A stretch of 64,000 nucleotides of DNA from Nonomuraea rhodomycinica (GCF_013363995.1 NZ_JABWGO010000001.1:62001-126000); one strand, 5' to 3'; positions 38,880-47,838 are shown, numbered from the stretch's first letter. Made by a program: numbers and translations. Notes: generated from the letters alone by a model not told the origin.

Positions 38880-40244
38880 TCACACGGCGGCGAGCCGGAC
38901 GCTGGAGGCGATCGCGTGGCAGGCGCCCGGGCCGTCGGCGCGGGCGACGATCCGGCCGTCCCGCAGCCGCACCGCCGCCACCGTCCCGTCCGTGACGGAG
39001 GGCACTCCGGCCGCCGCCGCCAGCGCTCCCGTGTCGTCGTACGTCACGCGCAGCCGGGGCCACGCCCCGGGCGGGAAGGCCTCGCGCAGGCAACGGGTCA
39101 CGCCGGCGAGCATCAGCCGCGCCAGCGGCGCCTGCTCCGCCGGATCCGCGCCGACCAGGGCCACGGTCACCGGCACGCCGGGCGGCGCGGCGCGCACGGC
39201 CTCCTCCGCGGCGCCGGCCTCCAGCGGCCCGAGCACCGCCACCACACCGTCCTCCGCCACGGCCGCACCGTCGTTCGCCGCCGCCGCACCGTCGTTCGCC
39301 GCCACGCCCGGCGTGGAGCCCGGCCACGAGGCGCCGACCGGCCAAGAGCCGTCAGCCGGCCAAGAGCCGTCAGCAGGCCAGAGGACGTCAGCAGGCCACG
39401 GGGCGCCCGCCGGCCACGGGGCGTCGGCCGGCTGGACGGGAGGGAAGGCCGGCGGCGAGGTCCACCGGTCGTCCAGGTCCAGTCCCGCCAGCTCCTCGCA
39501 CACCACGACCAGGTCGAACGGCTCCACGAAGCCAGGCGCGGCGACGGCCAGCTCGCTCGCCCCCCTCAACGTCATCAGCGCCGCCTCGGCCACCCGCACC
39601 CGGCGCCCGCCTCCCGCCGCCCCGACGCTCCCGTGGGCCCCGACGCTCCCGTGGGCCCCGACGCTCCCGACAGCCCCGACGCTCCCCTCGGCTCCGGCGT
39701 GCCCTCCGGCTCCGGCCGCCGCTTCCGGGAAACCGCCGCGTTCCAGGGCCTCCATGCGTTCCAGGGCCAGTCCGAGCAGCAGCGCGTCGAGCCGGCGCAG
39801 CCCCGACACCACGGCCCGCAGGCGCTCGTCGGCGAGCACCTCCGGCATGAGGTCCGCCGGCAGGCGCCCCTCGGGGCCGCCCAGGTCGCCGCTCGCCAGC
39901 GGGAGCCGCGTCACCCAGGCCCGCGCGAACGCTCCCAGCGCCTCCTTCGCCGTGCGCGCCCGAACGGCCTCGCCGGTGACGGGCTCGCCGGTGACGGGCT
40001 CGCCGGTGACGGGCTCGCCGGTGACGGGCTCGGCGGCGCGGGACAGCTCGGCCAGGACCGTGAAGTACAGGGCCCGCTTGCCGGGGAAGTTGGAGTACAC
40101 GGCCCCCCGCGTCAGCCCCGCCCGTTCGGCGATGCCGTCGATCGTGGCGCCGCCGAAGCCCCGCTCCGCGAACTCCCCTCGCGCCGCCTCGAGCACCTTC
40201 GAGCGGTTGAGCCGTTGCAGCTCCGCCCTGCTGAGCCGGGCCAT
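38880..40244 (-). CDS. Long, repeat-rich TetR-family regulator
   Basis: 454 aa, about twice the normal TetR length. The HTH is intact in residues 14-60: VLEAARGEFAERGFGGATIDGIAERAGLTRGAVYSNFPGK. The rest is broken up by four in-frame minisatellites: EPVTG x4 (39971-40031), GSVGA(H/V) x4 (39619-39688), WPADGS/WPAGA-type units (39320-39432) and NDGAA x2 (39263-39306). The last 110 residues form a separate conserved-looking domain (VPVTVALVGADPAEQAPLARLML ... VAAVRLRDGRIVARADGPG). ATG 40244 with GGAGG close upstream. Divergent from clpX across a perfect 19-bp palindrome. Confidence 0.82.
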   Translation of the reverse strand: MARLSRAELQRLNRSKVLEAARGEFAERGFGGATIDGIAERAGLTRGAVYSNFPGKRALYFTVLAELSRAAEPVTGEPVTGEPVTGEPVTGEAVRARTAKEALGAFARAWVTRLPLASGDLGGPEGRLPADLMPEVLADERLRAVVSGLRRLDALLLGLALERMEALERGGFPEAAAGAGGHAGAEGSVGAVGSVGAHGSVGAHGSVGAAGGGRRVRVAEAALMTLRGASELAVAAPGFVEPFDLVVVCEELAGLDLDDRWTSPPAFPPVQPADAPWPAGAPWPADVLWPADGSWPADGSWPVGASWPGSTPGVAANDGAAAANDGAAVAEDGVVAVLGPLEAGAAEEAVRAAPPGVPVTVALVGADPAEQAPLARLMLAGVTRCLREAFPPGAWPRLRVTYDDTGALAAAAGVPSVTDGTVAAVRLRDGRIVARADGPGACHAIASSVRLAAV

Positions 40245-40301
40245 CGTCCTCCCCGTCCGCGCGTTTGCGCCCCGTAGGGAAACCAAGATACCGTCGCCAC
40301 T

Positions 40302-40320
40302 CAGATGATGTCATCATCTG
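40302..40320. promoter_or_regulatory. Perfect 19-bp palindrome, probable TetR operator
   Basis: CAGATGATG-T-CATCATCTG, nine perfect base pairs on each side of one base, AT-richer than its surroundings, 58 nt from the TetR start and 38 nt from the clpX start. An outer CCAAGAT / ATCTTGG pair flanks it. Confidence 0.75.
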
Positions 40321-40357
40321 ATCTTGGAGACCGAGGGAGAGGCAAGGAGGCGCGCGG

Positions 40358-41617
40358 ATGGCTCCCGGGCTGACGTGCAGGTTCTGCGGCAAGAGCCAGG
40401 CCGAGGTCAGGAAGCTCATCGCTGGGCCCGCGCAGATCTGCATCTGCGACGGCTGCGTCGCGCGATGCACCGAGCTGCTGCGCGACGAGGCCCGCGCGGA
40501 GGCCGCGGAGACGGCCGCCGGCGCGGCGCCGCCGCCCGCGCCGCGCGACATCCACGCCTTCCTCGACCAGTACGTCATCGGCCAGACGGCCGCCAAGACC
40601 GCCCTGGCCGTGGCCGTCCACAACCACGTCAAGCGCGTCCGGCACGGCCGGTCGGCCGAGCTGGAGCTGGGCAAGGCCAACATCCTCATGATCGGCCCCA
40701 CCGGCTCCGGCAAGACGTACCTGGCCCAGACCCTGGCGCGGGTGCTGGGCGTCCCGTTCGCCGTCGCCGACGCCACCACCCTCACCGAGGCCGGCTACGT
40801 CGGTGAGGACGTCGAGAACATCCTGGCCAAGCTCCTCCAGGCGGCCGGCCACGACGTCGCCAGGGCCGAGACCGGCATCGTCTACATCGACGAGATCGAC
40901 AAGATCGCCCGCAGGGGCGGCGGCCCGTCGATCACCCGCGACGTCTCCGGCGAGGGCGTCCAGCAGGCCCTGCTGAAGATCATCGAGGGCACGACGGTGA
41001 GCGTGCCGTCACAGGGCGGGCGCAAGCACACCGACCGGGAGCACGTCCGGATCGACACGACCGGGGTGCTGTTCATCTGCGGCGGCGCCTTCGACGGGCT
41101 GGAGCGGGTCGTGGAGGCCAGGACGGGACACGGCGGCGCGGGTTTCGGCGCCGTCCCGCGCGCCCGCGCCGAGCCCGGCGCCGGCTCCCTGGCCGGGGTC
41201 ATGCCGTCCGACCTGGTCGCCTACGGGCTGATCCCCGAGCTCGTCGGCCGCCTGCCGGTGACGGCGACGCTGGAGCCCCTGGATCGCGAGGCGCTGGTGC
41301 GCGTGCTGACCGAGCCCCGCAACGCGCTGCTCCGGCAGTACCGCGGGCTGCTGGAGATGGACGGCGTGGAGCTGGACTTCACCCGCGGCGCGGTCGAGGC
41401 GATCGCCGAGCAGGCGCTGCTGCGCCGCACCGGCGCCCGCGGCGTGCGGGCGATCGTCGAGGAGGTGCTGCTCAACGTCATGTACGAGGTGCCGGGACGC
41501 GACGACGTGGCCCGGGTCGTGGTGACCCGCGAGACCGTCCTCGGCAACGTCAACCCGACCCTGGTGCCGCGCGAGCCCGGCGGCCGCGACGCGGGACCGC
41601 ACGAGAAGTCGGCCTGA
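40358..41617 (+). CDS. clpX: ClpX paralogue, AAA+ unfoldase
   Basis: 419 aa, close to normal ClpX length. N-terminal zinc-binding domain (Cys7, Cys10, Cys30/33, Cys37 region), Walker A GPTGSGKT (113-120), pore-1 loop GYVGE (146-150), Walker B IVYIDE (174-179), RKH loop (222-224), sensor-2 [14 protein letters not shown]. The ClpP-docking tripeptide (IGF in E. coli, LGF in mycobacteria) is A261-G-F here. It is not next to clpP or trigger factor but divergent from a TetR regulator. ATG 40358 with AAGGAGG 7 nt upstream. Probably a second, inducible ClpX; its dependence on ClpP is uncertain. Confidence 0.9.
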   Translation: MAPGLTCRFCGKSQAEVRKLIAGPAQICICDGCVARCTELLRDEARAEAAETAAGAAPPPAPRDIHAFLDQYVIGQTAAKTALAVAVHNHVKRVRHGRSAELELGKANILMIGPTGSGKTYLAQTLARVLGVPFAVADATTLTEAGYVGEDVENILAKLLQAAGHDVARAETGIVYIDEIDKIARRGGGPSITRDVSGEGVQQALLKIIEGTTVSVPSQGGRKHTDREHVRIDTTGVLFICGGAFDGLERVVEARTGHGGAGFGAVPRARAEPGAGSLAGVMPSDLVAYGLIPELVGRLPVTATLEPLDREALVRVLTEPRNALLRQYRGLLEMDGVELDFTRGAVEAIAEQALLRRTGARGVRAIVEEVLLNVMYEVPGRDDVARVVVTRETVLGNVNPTLVPREPGGRDAGPHEKSA

Positions 41618-41730
41618 CGGGGCGGCGCGGCTCGCGCGCGGCGCCGTCGAAGGCCGCCTCCAGCGCGGTGTGGGGTCACTCGACGCGCGCCGGAAGCGGG
41701 GCCGAAGGCCGTCCCGGGCGCGGGGCGGGA

Positions 41731-42150
41731 TCACTCGACGAGGCGGGCCAGGCGGCGCAGCGACAGCCGCGCCATCGCGTCGGCGAACGGCCGGGCCAGC
41801 GGCCACAGCAGCCGCCCGACCGCCCCCAGCGGCAGGTCCAGGTCCTCCGCCCAGATCACCCGGCTGCCGCCCCCGTACGGGCGGACCCGGAAGACGCCCT
41901 CGCCCCGCACCAGCCGCCCGGTGTGGCGCACCCGCACGAGCCCCGGCGGCTCCCAGCGGGTGATCGTCATCGTGTCGAGGAACCCCAGCCGGCCCAGCCC
42001 CGTGAACGCCTCCACCTGGTCGGGCCCGCTGCGCCGGGCGGTGGTCAGGACCATCCACTCGTGGTGGCGCGGCCAGTCGGTGAGCACGGCGAAGACCCGT
42101 TCGGGCGGCGCGGCGACCAGTACGGCCGCTCCCATCCGGGCCCCGCTCAC
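41731..42150 (-). CDS. SRPBCC family protein
   Basis: 139 aa START/Bet v1-like fold protein (polyketide cyclase/dehydrase group). VLVAAPPERVFAVLTDWPRHHEWM at residues 10-33 is the typical opening, followed by FTGLGRLGFLDTMTITRWEPP and a C-terminal amphipathic helix. Likely binds a hydrophobic ligand. GTG 42150 is taken; an ATG five codons later is possible. It lies 37 nt downstream of the AlkZ-like gene on the same strand and is probably cotranscribed. Confidence 0.82.
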   Translation of the reverse strand: MSGARMGAAVLVAAPPERVFAVLTDWPRHHEWMVLTTARRSGPDQVEAFTGLGRLGFLDTMTITRWEPPGLVRVRHTGRLVRGEGVFRVRPYGGGSRVIWAEDLDLPLGAVGRLLWPLARPFADAMARLSLRRLARLVE

Positions 42151-42187
42151 CCCTGTCCCCCGGCCCCGCCCGTACGCGGCGCACCGT

Positions 42188-43270
42188 TCATGAGCCGATC
42201 CCCCTGACCTCGTGCCGGTCCGCCTTGGCCGGTTCGGCGAAGGCGAGCAGCGCCAGCGCCTCGGCCCTGGCCTCCTCCTCCTGCCCCGGCGTCAGCGGCG
42301 CGAACGGCTCGATCGTGACCACCGGCCCCTCGCGCTTCCAGACCCCGCGCACGAACCCGTCGGCCAGCACCGTGCCCAGCACCTGCCCGTTGATCGTGAT
42401 GACCGTCTTGCGGTGCTCGTCGGAGATGATCCGGGTGCGGTCGGCGTGGCCGAGCAGCACGTTGTCGAACGGCGCGACCAGCCGTACGGGGGCGGGCACG
42501 TCCGCGCCGGGACGCGGCGCGTCCGGCAGGTCGAACAGCTCGCGCCCCTGCTCGTCGCGGAAGACGGCGAGCCGGGGACGCAGCCGCTCGACGATCTCCC
42601 GCAGCCCGGTCAGGCCGGACCACGCCTGGGCGTCGGCGACCGTGGCCGGCCCGAAGGCGGCCAGGTAGCGCAGCACCAGCCGCTCCGGCGACGGGTCGGG
42701 GTGCGGCGGCCGTTCCAGCCAGTCCTCCATCGGCGCGTACGCGGTGCGCCCGGCCTTGCCCCACACGGCGCGCGGCGGCACCTGGACCAGCGGCACCAGG
42801 CAGCGCGCGGCCAGCGCGAGGTCTCCCGGCGCGGCGCCGGGGAAGCGCTCGGCCAGGTGCGCGCCCAGCTCGGCGGCTGTCAGGGGCCGCTCCACCAGGG
42901 CCTCGCGGCCGGCCTTGGCGAGCTGGTCGGCGTCCACGCCCTGGAGGGAACGGCCGAAGGCCGCGTTCAGGTAGCGGTCGAGGAGCGGCTGCGTGAGCGG
43001 GCGCAAGGTCAGGGCGTCGGCGGCGGTGACGAGGTGGACGGTGCCGCGCATGAGCACCATGCGCACCGCCTCCCGCTCCAGCAGCGGCCGGGCCAGCTCG
43101 TCCGGGGTGAAGCCGTCCAGGCGCGACCACAGGCCGAAGTACGGGGGGAAGGGCGCCTGGGCCTGCAGGCCCACGAGGTGCTCCACGGCCTCCAGGGCCG
43201 GCATGGCGTGCCGCCGGAGCAGCAGCTGGCGGGCCAGGGTCGCCCGGTTGAGCTCACGCGTGCTGATCAC
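42188..43270 (-). CDS. AlkZ-like DNA glycosylase (winged-helix HTH_42 family)
   Basis: 360 aa. Member of the HTH_42/DUF1006 family founded by Streptomyces AlkZ, which unhooks interstrand crosslinks and alkylated bases. The family's catalytic Q-x-Q is present in HLVGLQAQAPFPPYFGLWSR (near residues 32-51). Tandem winged-helix regions follow (MVLMRGTVHLVTAADAL, LRYLAAFGPATVADAQAWSGL), with a C-terminal beta domain. GTG 43270. It lies 5 nt after the stop of the TetR gene on the same strand, so the three genes 43917-41731 may form an operon. Confidence 0.82.
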   Translation of the reverse strand: MISTRELNRATLARQLLLRRHAMPALEAVEHLVGLQAQAPFPPYFGLWSRLDGFTPDELARPLLEREAVRMVLMRGTVHLVTAADALTLRPLTQPLLDRYLNAAFGRSLQGVDADQLAKAGREALVERPLTAAELGAHLAERFPGAAPGDLALAARCLVPLVQVPPRAVWGKAGRTAYAPMEDWLERPPHPDPSPERLVLRYLAAFGPATVADAQAWSGLTGLREIVERLRPRLAVFRDEQGRELFDLPDAPRPGADVPAPVRLVAPFDNVLLGHADRTRIISDEHRKTVITINGQVLGTVLADGFVRGVWKREGPVVTIEPFAPLTPGQEEEARAEALALLAFAEPAKADRHEVRGIGS

Positions 43271-43275
43271 GCGCC

Positions 43276-43917
43276 TCAGCCTAGGCGGTCGGCCATGCCG
43301 TCGAGGAGGTAGGCCAGGCCGCGGGCGAAGGTGACGTCCCAGTCGTGGTCGAGCCCGTGCGCGGCCAGCACCGGGTACGCCTCGCGCTGGGCGCGCAGGT
43401 GCTCGCGCAGCGCCGCCCCGCTGGAGTCCTGGGCGCGGGCCTGCATGGTGGCCGAGCCGGTGACGTAGGTGGACAGGCTGAAGGCCGCGGCCGGCAGGTC
43501 GGCGGCGCCGAAGCCGGCCTCGGCCAGCGTGGCGTACAGGAACTCGGTGCGGCTGAGCGCGTTGGGGCCCATCATGGGCCGGTCGAGCAGGCCCGTCGTC
43601 CAGGGGTGGCGCAGCAGCGCCGCGCGCCAGGCGGCGGCCAGGGCCGCGGCCCGCTCCCGCCAGCCGCCCTCGGGCGCGGGCAGCGGAACCTCGCCGAAGA
43701 CGGCGTCCAGCGCCAGGTCCAGCACGTCGTCCTTGGTCTTGACGTGCCAGTACAGGGTGGTGGAGCCGGTGTCGAGCCGCTCGGCCAGCCGGCGCATCGT
43801 GAGCCGGGCCTCCCCCTCCTCGTCCAGCAGCGCCACGGCCTCGGCCACGATCCGGTCCAGGGTGAGCGTCTGCCGCTCCCGCCTGCGTGGCCGCAGCCAC
43901 ACACTCTCTCCCGCCAT
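43276..43917 (-). CDS. TetR-family regulator (TetR-class)
   Basis: 213 aa. HTH in residues 20-66: LDRIVAEAVALLDEEGEARLTMRRLAERLDTGSTTLYWHVKTKDD, matching the classic TetR(B)-like subgroup with the TTLYWHV recognition helix. The C-terminal half resembles the TetR_C tetracycline-type domain (NALSRTEFLYATLAEAGF). ATG 43917 looks leaderless: TATTAT lies 8-13 nt upstream. Divergent from an ABC-F gene with start codons about 50 nt apart, which is the likely target, as in drug-inducible resistance pairs. Confidence 0.9.
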   Translation of the reverse strand: MAGESVWLRPRRRERQTLTLDRIVAEAVALLDEEGEARLTMRRLAERLDTGSTTLYWHVKTKDDVLDLALDAVFGEVPLPAPEGGWRERAAALAAAWRAALLRHPWTTGLLDRPMMGPNALSRTEFLYATLAEAGFGAADLPAAAFSLSTYVTGSATMQARAQDSSGAALREHLRAQREAYPVLAAHGLDHDWDVTFARGLAYLLDGMADRLG

Positions 43918-43969
43918 GCGCCGATAATACGCTGTACGCCGACCGGATCGATGGTCTAGTAATGGAACG

Positions 43970-45544
43970 GTGAGCCATATCGATGTGAGGGAACTGACGT
44001 ACCTGCTGCCCGACGGCCGCCCGCTCCTGGAGAACGTGTCGTTCAAGATCGGATCGGGGGCCAAGGCGGCGCTGGTCGGGCCGAACGGCGCGGGGAAGAC
44101 CACCTTGCTGCGGCTGGTCTCCGGGGAGCTGCGGCCCGCCTCCGGCCGGGTCGCGGTCACGGGCGGCATCGGCGTCATGCCGCAGTTCCTCGCCCCGGGC
44201 ACGGTCGCCGACCTGCTGCTGGCCGTGGCGCCCCCGCAGGTCCGGCGGTCCGCCGCGGCGCTGACCCGGGCCGAGTCCGCCATCGCCGCCCGCGACGACG
44301 AGGACACCCAGCTCGCCTACGCCCAGGCCATCGCCGACCACGCCGACGCCGGCGGCTACGAGCTGGAGGTGGTCTGGGACGTGTGCGCGCAGCTCGCCCT
44401 CGGCAGGCCGTACGAGCAGGTGCGCGAACGGCCCCTGGACACCCTGTCCGGCGGCGAGCAGAAGCGGCTCATGCTCCAGGCGCTGCTGCGCGGCCCCGAC
44501 CGGGTGCTGCTGCTGGACGAGCCCGACAACTACCTCGACGTGCCGGCCAAGCAGTGGCTGGAGCGGGAGCTGCGCGGCACCACCAAGACCGTGCTGCTCG
44601 TCTCGCACGACCGCCGGCTGCTGGCCGAGACCGCCGACCGGCTCGTCACTGTCGAGGACCGCGGCGTGTGGGTCCACGGCGGCGGCTTCGCCAGCTACGC
44701 CCAGGCGCGCCGCGACCGCGCCGAACGCCTCGGCGAGCTGCGTCGCCGCTGGGAGGAGGAACGGGCCCGGCTGCGCGGCACCGTCCACACCCTGCGGCAG
44801 CGCGCCGCCCGCAACGACGCCCTGTCCGGCGCCTACCAAGCCGCGCGGACGCGGCTGGAGCGGTTCGAGCAGGCCGGGCCGCCGCGGCGCGCGCCCCGGC
44901 CGCAGAACGTCCGCATGCGGCTAAGCGGCGGCCGCACCGGCAAGCGGGCGCTGACCTGCGCGGGGCTGCGGCTGACCGGCCTGTCGCATGCCTTCGACGC
45001 CGAGGTCTGGTACGGCGAGCGGGTGGGGGTGCTCGGCCTCAACGGCACCGGCAAGTCGCACTTCCTGCGACTGCTGGCCGGCGAGCCGGTCGCGCACACC
45101 GGCCGCGTCTCACTGGGGGCGCGGGTGCGGCCCGGACTGTTCGCCCAGACCCACACCCGCCCCGACCTGCGCGGCCGTACGGTCGCCGGGATCGTCATGA
45201 CCGACCATCGGCTGGAGCGCAACGACGCCATGGCGGCCCTGGCCCGCTACGAGCTGGCCCCGGCCTGGAGCCAGGACTTCGCCACGCTGTCGGGCGGCCA
45301 GCAGGCCCGGCTGCAGATCCTGCTGCTGGAGCTGTCCGGGGCGACGATGCTGCTGCTCGACGAGCCCACCGACAACCTCGACCTGGCCAGTGCGGAGGCC
45401 CTGCAGGAGGGCCTGGCCGCCTACCGGGGAACGGTGCTGGCCGTCACCCACGACCGCTGGTTCGCCGCGGCCTTCGACCGTTATCTGATCTTCACGGCCG
45501 TGGGCGCGGTGCTGGAGAGCGACGAGCCGCGCTGGGACCTCTGA
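43970..45544 (+). CDS. ABC-F family ATP-binding protein
   Basis: 524 aa, two ABC domains and no membrane helices, the ABC-F layout (ribosome-associated translation factors including antibiotic-resistance types). Domain 1: Walker A LVGPNGAGKT (38-47), signature LSGGEQKR, Walker B LLLDEPDNYLD. An inter-domain linker of about 80 charged residues (near 235-320). Domain 2: Walker A LGLNGTGKS, signature LSGGQQAR, Walker B LLLDEPTDNLD. GTG 43970 is close behind a TAGTAA -10-like box, suggesting a leaderless mRNA. Divergent TetR suggests inducible ribosome protection or macrolide-type resistance, but drug specificity is unknown. Confidence 0.9.
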   Translation: MSHIDVRELTYLLPDGRPLLENVSFKIGSGAKAALVGPNGAGKTTLLRLVSGELRPASGRVAVTGGIGVMPQFLAPGTVADLLLAVAPPQVRRSAAALTRAESAIAARDDEDTQLAYAQAIADHADAGGYELEVVWDVCAQLALGRPYEQVRERPLDTLSGGEQKRLMLQALLRGPDRVLLLDEPDNYLDVPAKQWLERELRGTTKTVLLVSHDRRLLAETADRLVTVEDRGVWVHGGGFASYAQARRDRAERLGELRRRWEEERARLRGTVHTLRQRAARNDALSGAYQAARTRLERFEQAGPPRRAPRPQNVRMRLSGGRTGKRALTCAGLRLTGLSHAFDAEVWYGERVGVLGLNGTGKSHFLRLLAGEPVAHTGRVSLGARVRPGLFAQTHTRPDLRGRTVAGIVMTDHRLERNDAMAALARYELAPAWSQDFATLSGGQQARLQILLLELSGATMLLLDEPTDNLDLASAEALQEGLAAYRGTVLAVTHDRWFAAAFDRYLIFTAVGAVLESDEPRWDL

Positions 45545-45621
45545 GGTTGCCGGGACGGGGAGCGACGCGCCGCGGCAGGCGGCATGATGGCGGTCGGAAA
45601 GATCATCGGAAAGGTGCCCCC

Positions 45622-46347
45622 GTGAAGAGAATCCTGTCCATCGCCGTCGCGAACGTGCTCGTGGTGGGCCTCGCCCCCGCCGCCCCCGCCGCCCTCGCCG
45701 TGTCCGCGCGGCCGGCGTCGTCCGCGGGCGCGCGTGACGTCTACGCCGGCTACGCCGAGCTCTCCGCCCACGAGGTCGAGGGCACGGACTACCGGCGCGT
45801 CGTGCGCGTCCCCCGGGGAGCGAAGGTGGCGCACATCGCCATCCACGGCGGCGCCATCGAGGCGCCGACGTCGCAGCTCGCCGACCAGGCCGCGGGCCGC
45901 CGGTACGCCTATTACGCGTTCGAGGGCATCAAGGCCACCGGCAACAGCGCCCTGCACATCACCTCCACGCACTTCGACGAACCCCGCGGGCTGAAGGTCG
46001 TGGCGGGGGTCGAGCGCACCGTCTCCTGGCACGCGGCGTCGGGCGCCGAGGCCACCACCTACGTCGGCGGCCGGGACACCGCGCTGATCCGGAAGGTCAA
46101 GGCCGAGCTGCGCGCCGCCGGGTTCGACGTCTCGGCGGCCGTGCCCGAGGAGATCGGCGGCGACAGCCCCGACAACATCGCCAACCGGAACCGCAGGGGC
46201 ATGGGGGTGCAACTGGAGATCAGCCGGGGCCAGCGGGAGCGGTTCTTCAAGGAGGGCAAGCTGAACCGCGCATGGGTCGAGGACCCCGCCAACCGCACGG
46301 ACGCCTTCTACCGGTACGTCGCGGCCGTCGACCGCGCCCTCGGCTGA
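45622..46347 (+). CDS. Secreted poly-gamma-glutamate hydrolase-family protein
   Basis: 241 aa. A signal peptide of about 30 residues (MKRILSIAVANVLVVGLAPAAPAALA) precedes a domain like phage poly-gamma-glutamate hydrolases (PF05908 group). The zinc-site motif IHGGAIEAPTSQLAD lies near residues 73-87, HFDEPRGLKVVAGVERTVSWHAASG near 115-139, and GVQLEISRGQRE near 195-206. Family members cut gamma-linked polyglutamate; target here unknown. GTG 45622 with AAAGG upstream. A tandem 11-nt repeat follows the stop codon. Precedes another exported protein on the same strand. Confidence 0.8.
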   Translation: MKRILSIAVANVLVVGLAPAAPAALAVSARPASSAGARDVYAGYAELSAHEVEGTDYRRVVRVPRGAKVAHIAIHGGAIEAPTSQLADQAAGRRYAYYAFEGIKATGNSALHITSTHFDEPRGLKVVAGVERTVSWHAASGAEATTYVGGRDTALIRKVKAELRAAGFDVSAAVPEEIGGDSPDNIANRNRRGMGVQLEISRGQRERFFKEGKLNRAWVEDPANRTDAFYRYVAAVDRALG

Positions 46348-46364
46348 GCGGCGACCCGGCGGGC

Positions 46365-46408
46365 GTTCACTCGGGGTTCACCGGGGGTTCATCTGGGGTT
46401 GGTTGAGG
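46365..46408. repeat. 11-nt tandem repeat, 3-4 copies
   Basis: GTTCACTCGGG, GTTCACCGGGG, GTTCATCTGGG and a diverged fourth unit, 18 nt after the stop codon of the PGA-hydrolase-like gene. Confidence 0.7.
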
Positions 46409-46512
46409 GGGTTTGCAGGTGGTCCGGCGGGGTGGGCCGCGCATACCGTCCAAGCCGTCACGTAGGCGAGCTCTGCTACGTGTTGGCAACGGTGCTCGGC
46501 AAGGAGATCCAC

Positions 46513-47382
46513 GTGTTCAAACGCCTCACCCTCGTCCCCCTCCTCCTCCTCGCGCTCCTGGCCACGGGCACCGCCCCGGCGCAGGCGCTCCACCGGCAGC
46601 CCCTGCGCATCCTGCTGACCAACGATGACGGCTACTCCTCCACCTACCTCCACCAGCTCCGGCAGGCCCTGCAGGCCGCCGGGCACGAGGTCACGGTCGT
46701 CGCCCCGGCGGCCGACGCCAGCGCCTCCGGCACCATGATCAACGCCAGGTTCGGCAGCACGATCGAGGCCGCCAAGCGGGACGACGGCTGGGCCGTCGGC
46801 GGCAGCCCCAGCGACGCCGTCTCCTTCGGCACCCGCGTCCCCTTCGCCGGCGACCTGCCCGACCTGGTCGTCTCGGGCCCGAACCCGGGCGAGAACGTCG
46901 CCGCCGCGGCCACCTACTCCGGCACGGTCGGCGCCGCCATCACCGCCGTCGTCGCGGGCGTCCCCGCCATCGCGCTGAGCGTCGCCCGCGACGGCAGCTC
47001 CGTGCCCAGCGCCGCCCGCTCGATCGAGTTCACCGTACGACTGGTGAACCGGCTGGCGGCCACCGCCAACGGCGGCCCCGTGCTGCCGGCCCGCACCGCG
47101 CTCAACGTCAACTACCCCGTCACGCCCAACGGCACGGTCAGCATCGCCCACCTGGGCACCTCGCTGCCGTACGGCGCCGGCTACACGCCCGCGCCGGAGG
47201 CGTGCGCCCTGTGCTACCGCATCGTCCCGATCGCCGACCCCGGCCCCGACCCGGTGCAGGACGCCGACCGGACGTTGCTGGCGGCTGGCGACGTGACCAT
47301 CACCCCGCTGGACGGAAGCTGGGAGGCCGGCTCGGCCACCGCCACGGCCATCCGCTCCCGTCTGCGCTCCCTCGCGCCCTGA
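46513..47382 (+). CDS. Exported SurE-like nucleotidase
   Basis: 289 aa. SurE proteins are metal-dependent 5'/3'-nucleotidases, usually cytosolic and about 250 aa. The family hallmarks are present: ILLTNDDGYSS (the NDDG metal site, near residues 33-43), VSGPNPGEN (near 118) and YSGTVGAA (near 131). Unusually a signal peptide precedes them (MFKRLTLVPLLLLALLATGTAPAQA), so the product should act outside the cell. GTG 46513 with AAGGAG 7 nt upstream. Candidate role: extracellular phosphate or nucleotide scavenging. Confidence 0.82.
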   Translation: MFKRLTLVPLLLLALLATGTAPAQALHRQPLRILLTNDDGYSSTYLHQLRQALQAAGHEVTVVAPAADASASGTMINARFGSTIEAAKRDDGWAVGGSPSDAVSFGTRVPFAGDLPDLVVSGPNPGENVAAAATYSGTVGAAITAVVAGVPAIALSVARDGSSVPSAARSIEFTVRLVNRLAATANGGPVLPARTALNVNYPVTPNGTVSIAHLGTSLPYGAGYTPAPEACALCYRIVPIADPGPDPVQDADRTLLAAGDVTITPLDGSWEAGSATATAIRSRLRSLAP

Positions 47383-47425
47383 CCCGGCGCCTCCGTACGA
47401 GCGTTCCGCCGTACGGGCGGAGCGC

Positions 47426-47836
47426 TCAGCGGCCACCCGTGAACGGCGCCTCGCCCTCCTTCAGCGGACGGAAGCGCAGCGCCGACCAGACCTCGTCCAC
47501 GGCCACCTGCCCGTTGGGCCGCAGGCCGTACTCGCCGACGATCGGCCACAGCGTGTCGCGGTTGACGTCGGACCGGTTGCCCTTCGGGTAGGCCACCCAC
47601 AGCACGGAGGGGCCGGTCAGCGCGTCGCGGTGCGCGTCCAGCAGCCGGCGGGCCGAGGCGGCGTCGGCGGCGAAGACCACCGCGACGTCCGCCTCGCCGA
47701 GGCTCTCGGCGTGACGAGCGCCCTCGGGCAGCGGCTCGAGCAGGCTCCGGTGGGCCGGGTCGGAGACCCAGACGGCGGCGCCGGGCTTGACCAGGAGCTT
47801 GGCGGCGACGGTCTTGGTGCTGGTGGTCGTCGGCAT
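47426..47836 (-). CDS. Small protein, DUF3052-like
   Basis: 136 aa. The core VLWVAYPKGNRSDVNRDTLWPIVGEYGLRPNGQVAVDEVWSALRFRP is well conserved in actinobacterial proteins that I recall as DUF3052-like; no catalytic motif is evident. An N-terminal half resembles a Rossmann-like strand-helix pattern (ADVAVVFAADAASARRLLDAHRDAL). ATG 47836 follows the stop codon of the upstream DHFR-like gene by 2 nt, so the two are translationally coupled. Confidence 0.65.
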   Translation of the reverse strand: MPTTTSTKTVAAKLLVKPGAAVWVSDPAHRSLLEPLPEGARHAESLGEADVAVVFAADAASARRLLDAHRDALTGPSVLWVAYPKGNRSDVNRDTLWPIVGEYGLRPNGQVAVDEVWSALRFRPLKEGEAPFTGGR

Positions 47837-47838
47837 GG

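Noticed and set aside
40302..40320. LexA or HspR/HAIR box upstream of clpX
   Set aside because: The palindrome CAGATGATG-T-CATCATCTG does not resemble the LexA (CGAAC...GTTCG) or HAIR (CTTGAGT...ACTCAAG) consensus; TetR operator is the better reading.
42188..44839. 883-codon minus-strand ORF joining AlkZ-like and ABC-F regions
   Set aside because: Only the part from 43270 to 42188 is the real gene; the upstream part is antisense to ABC-F.
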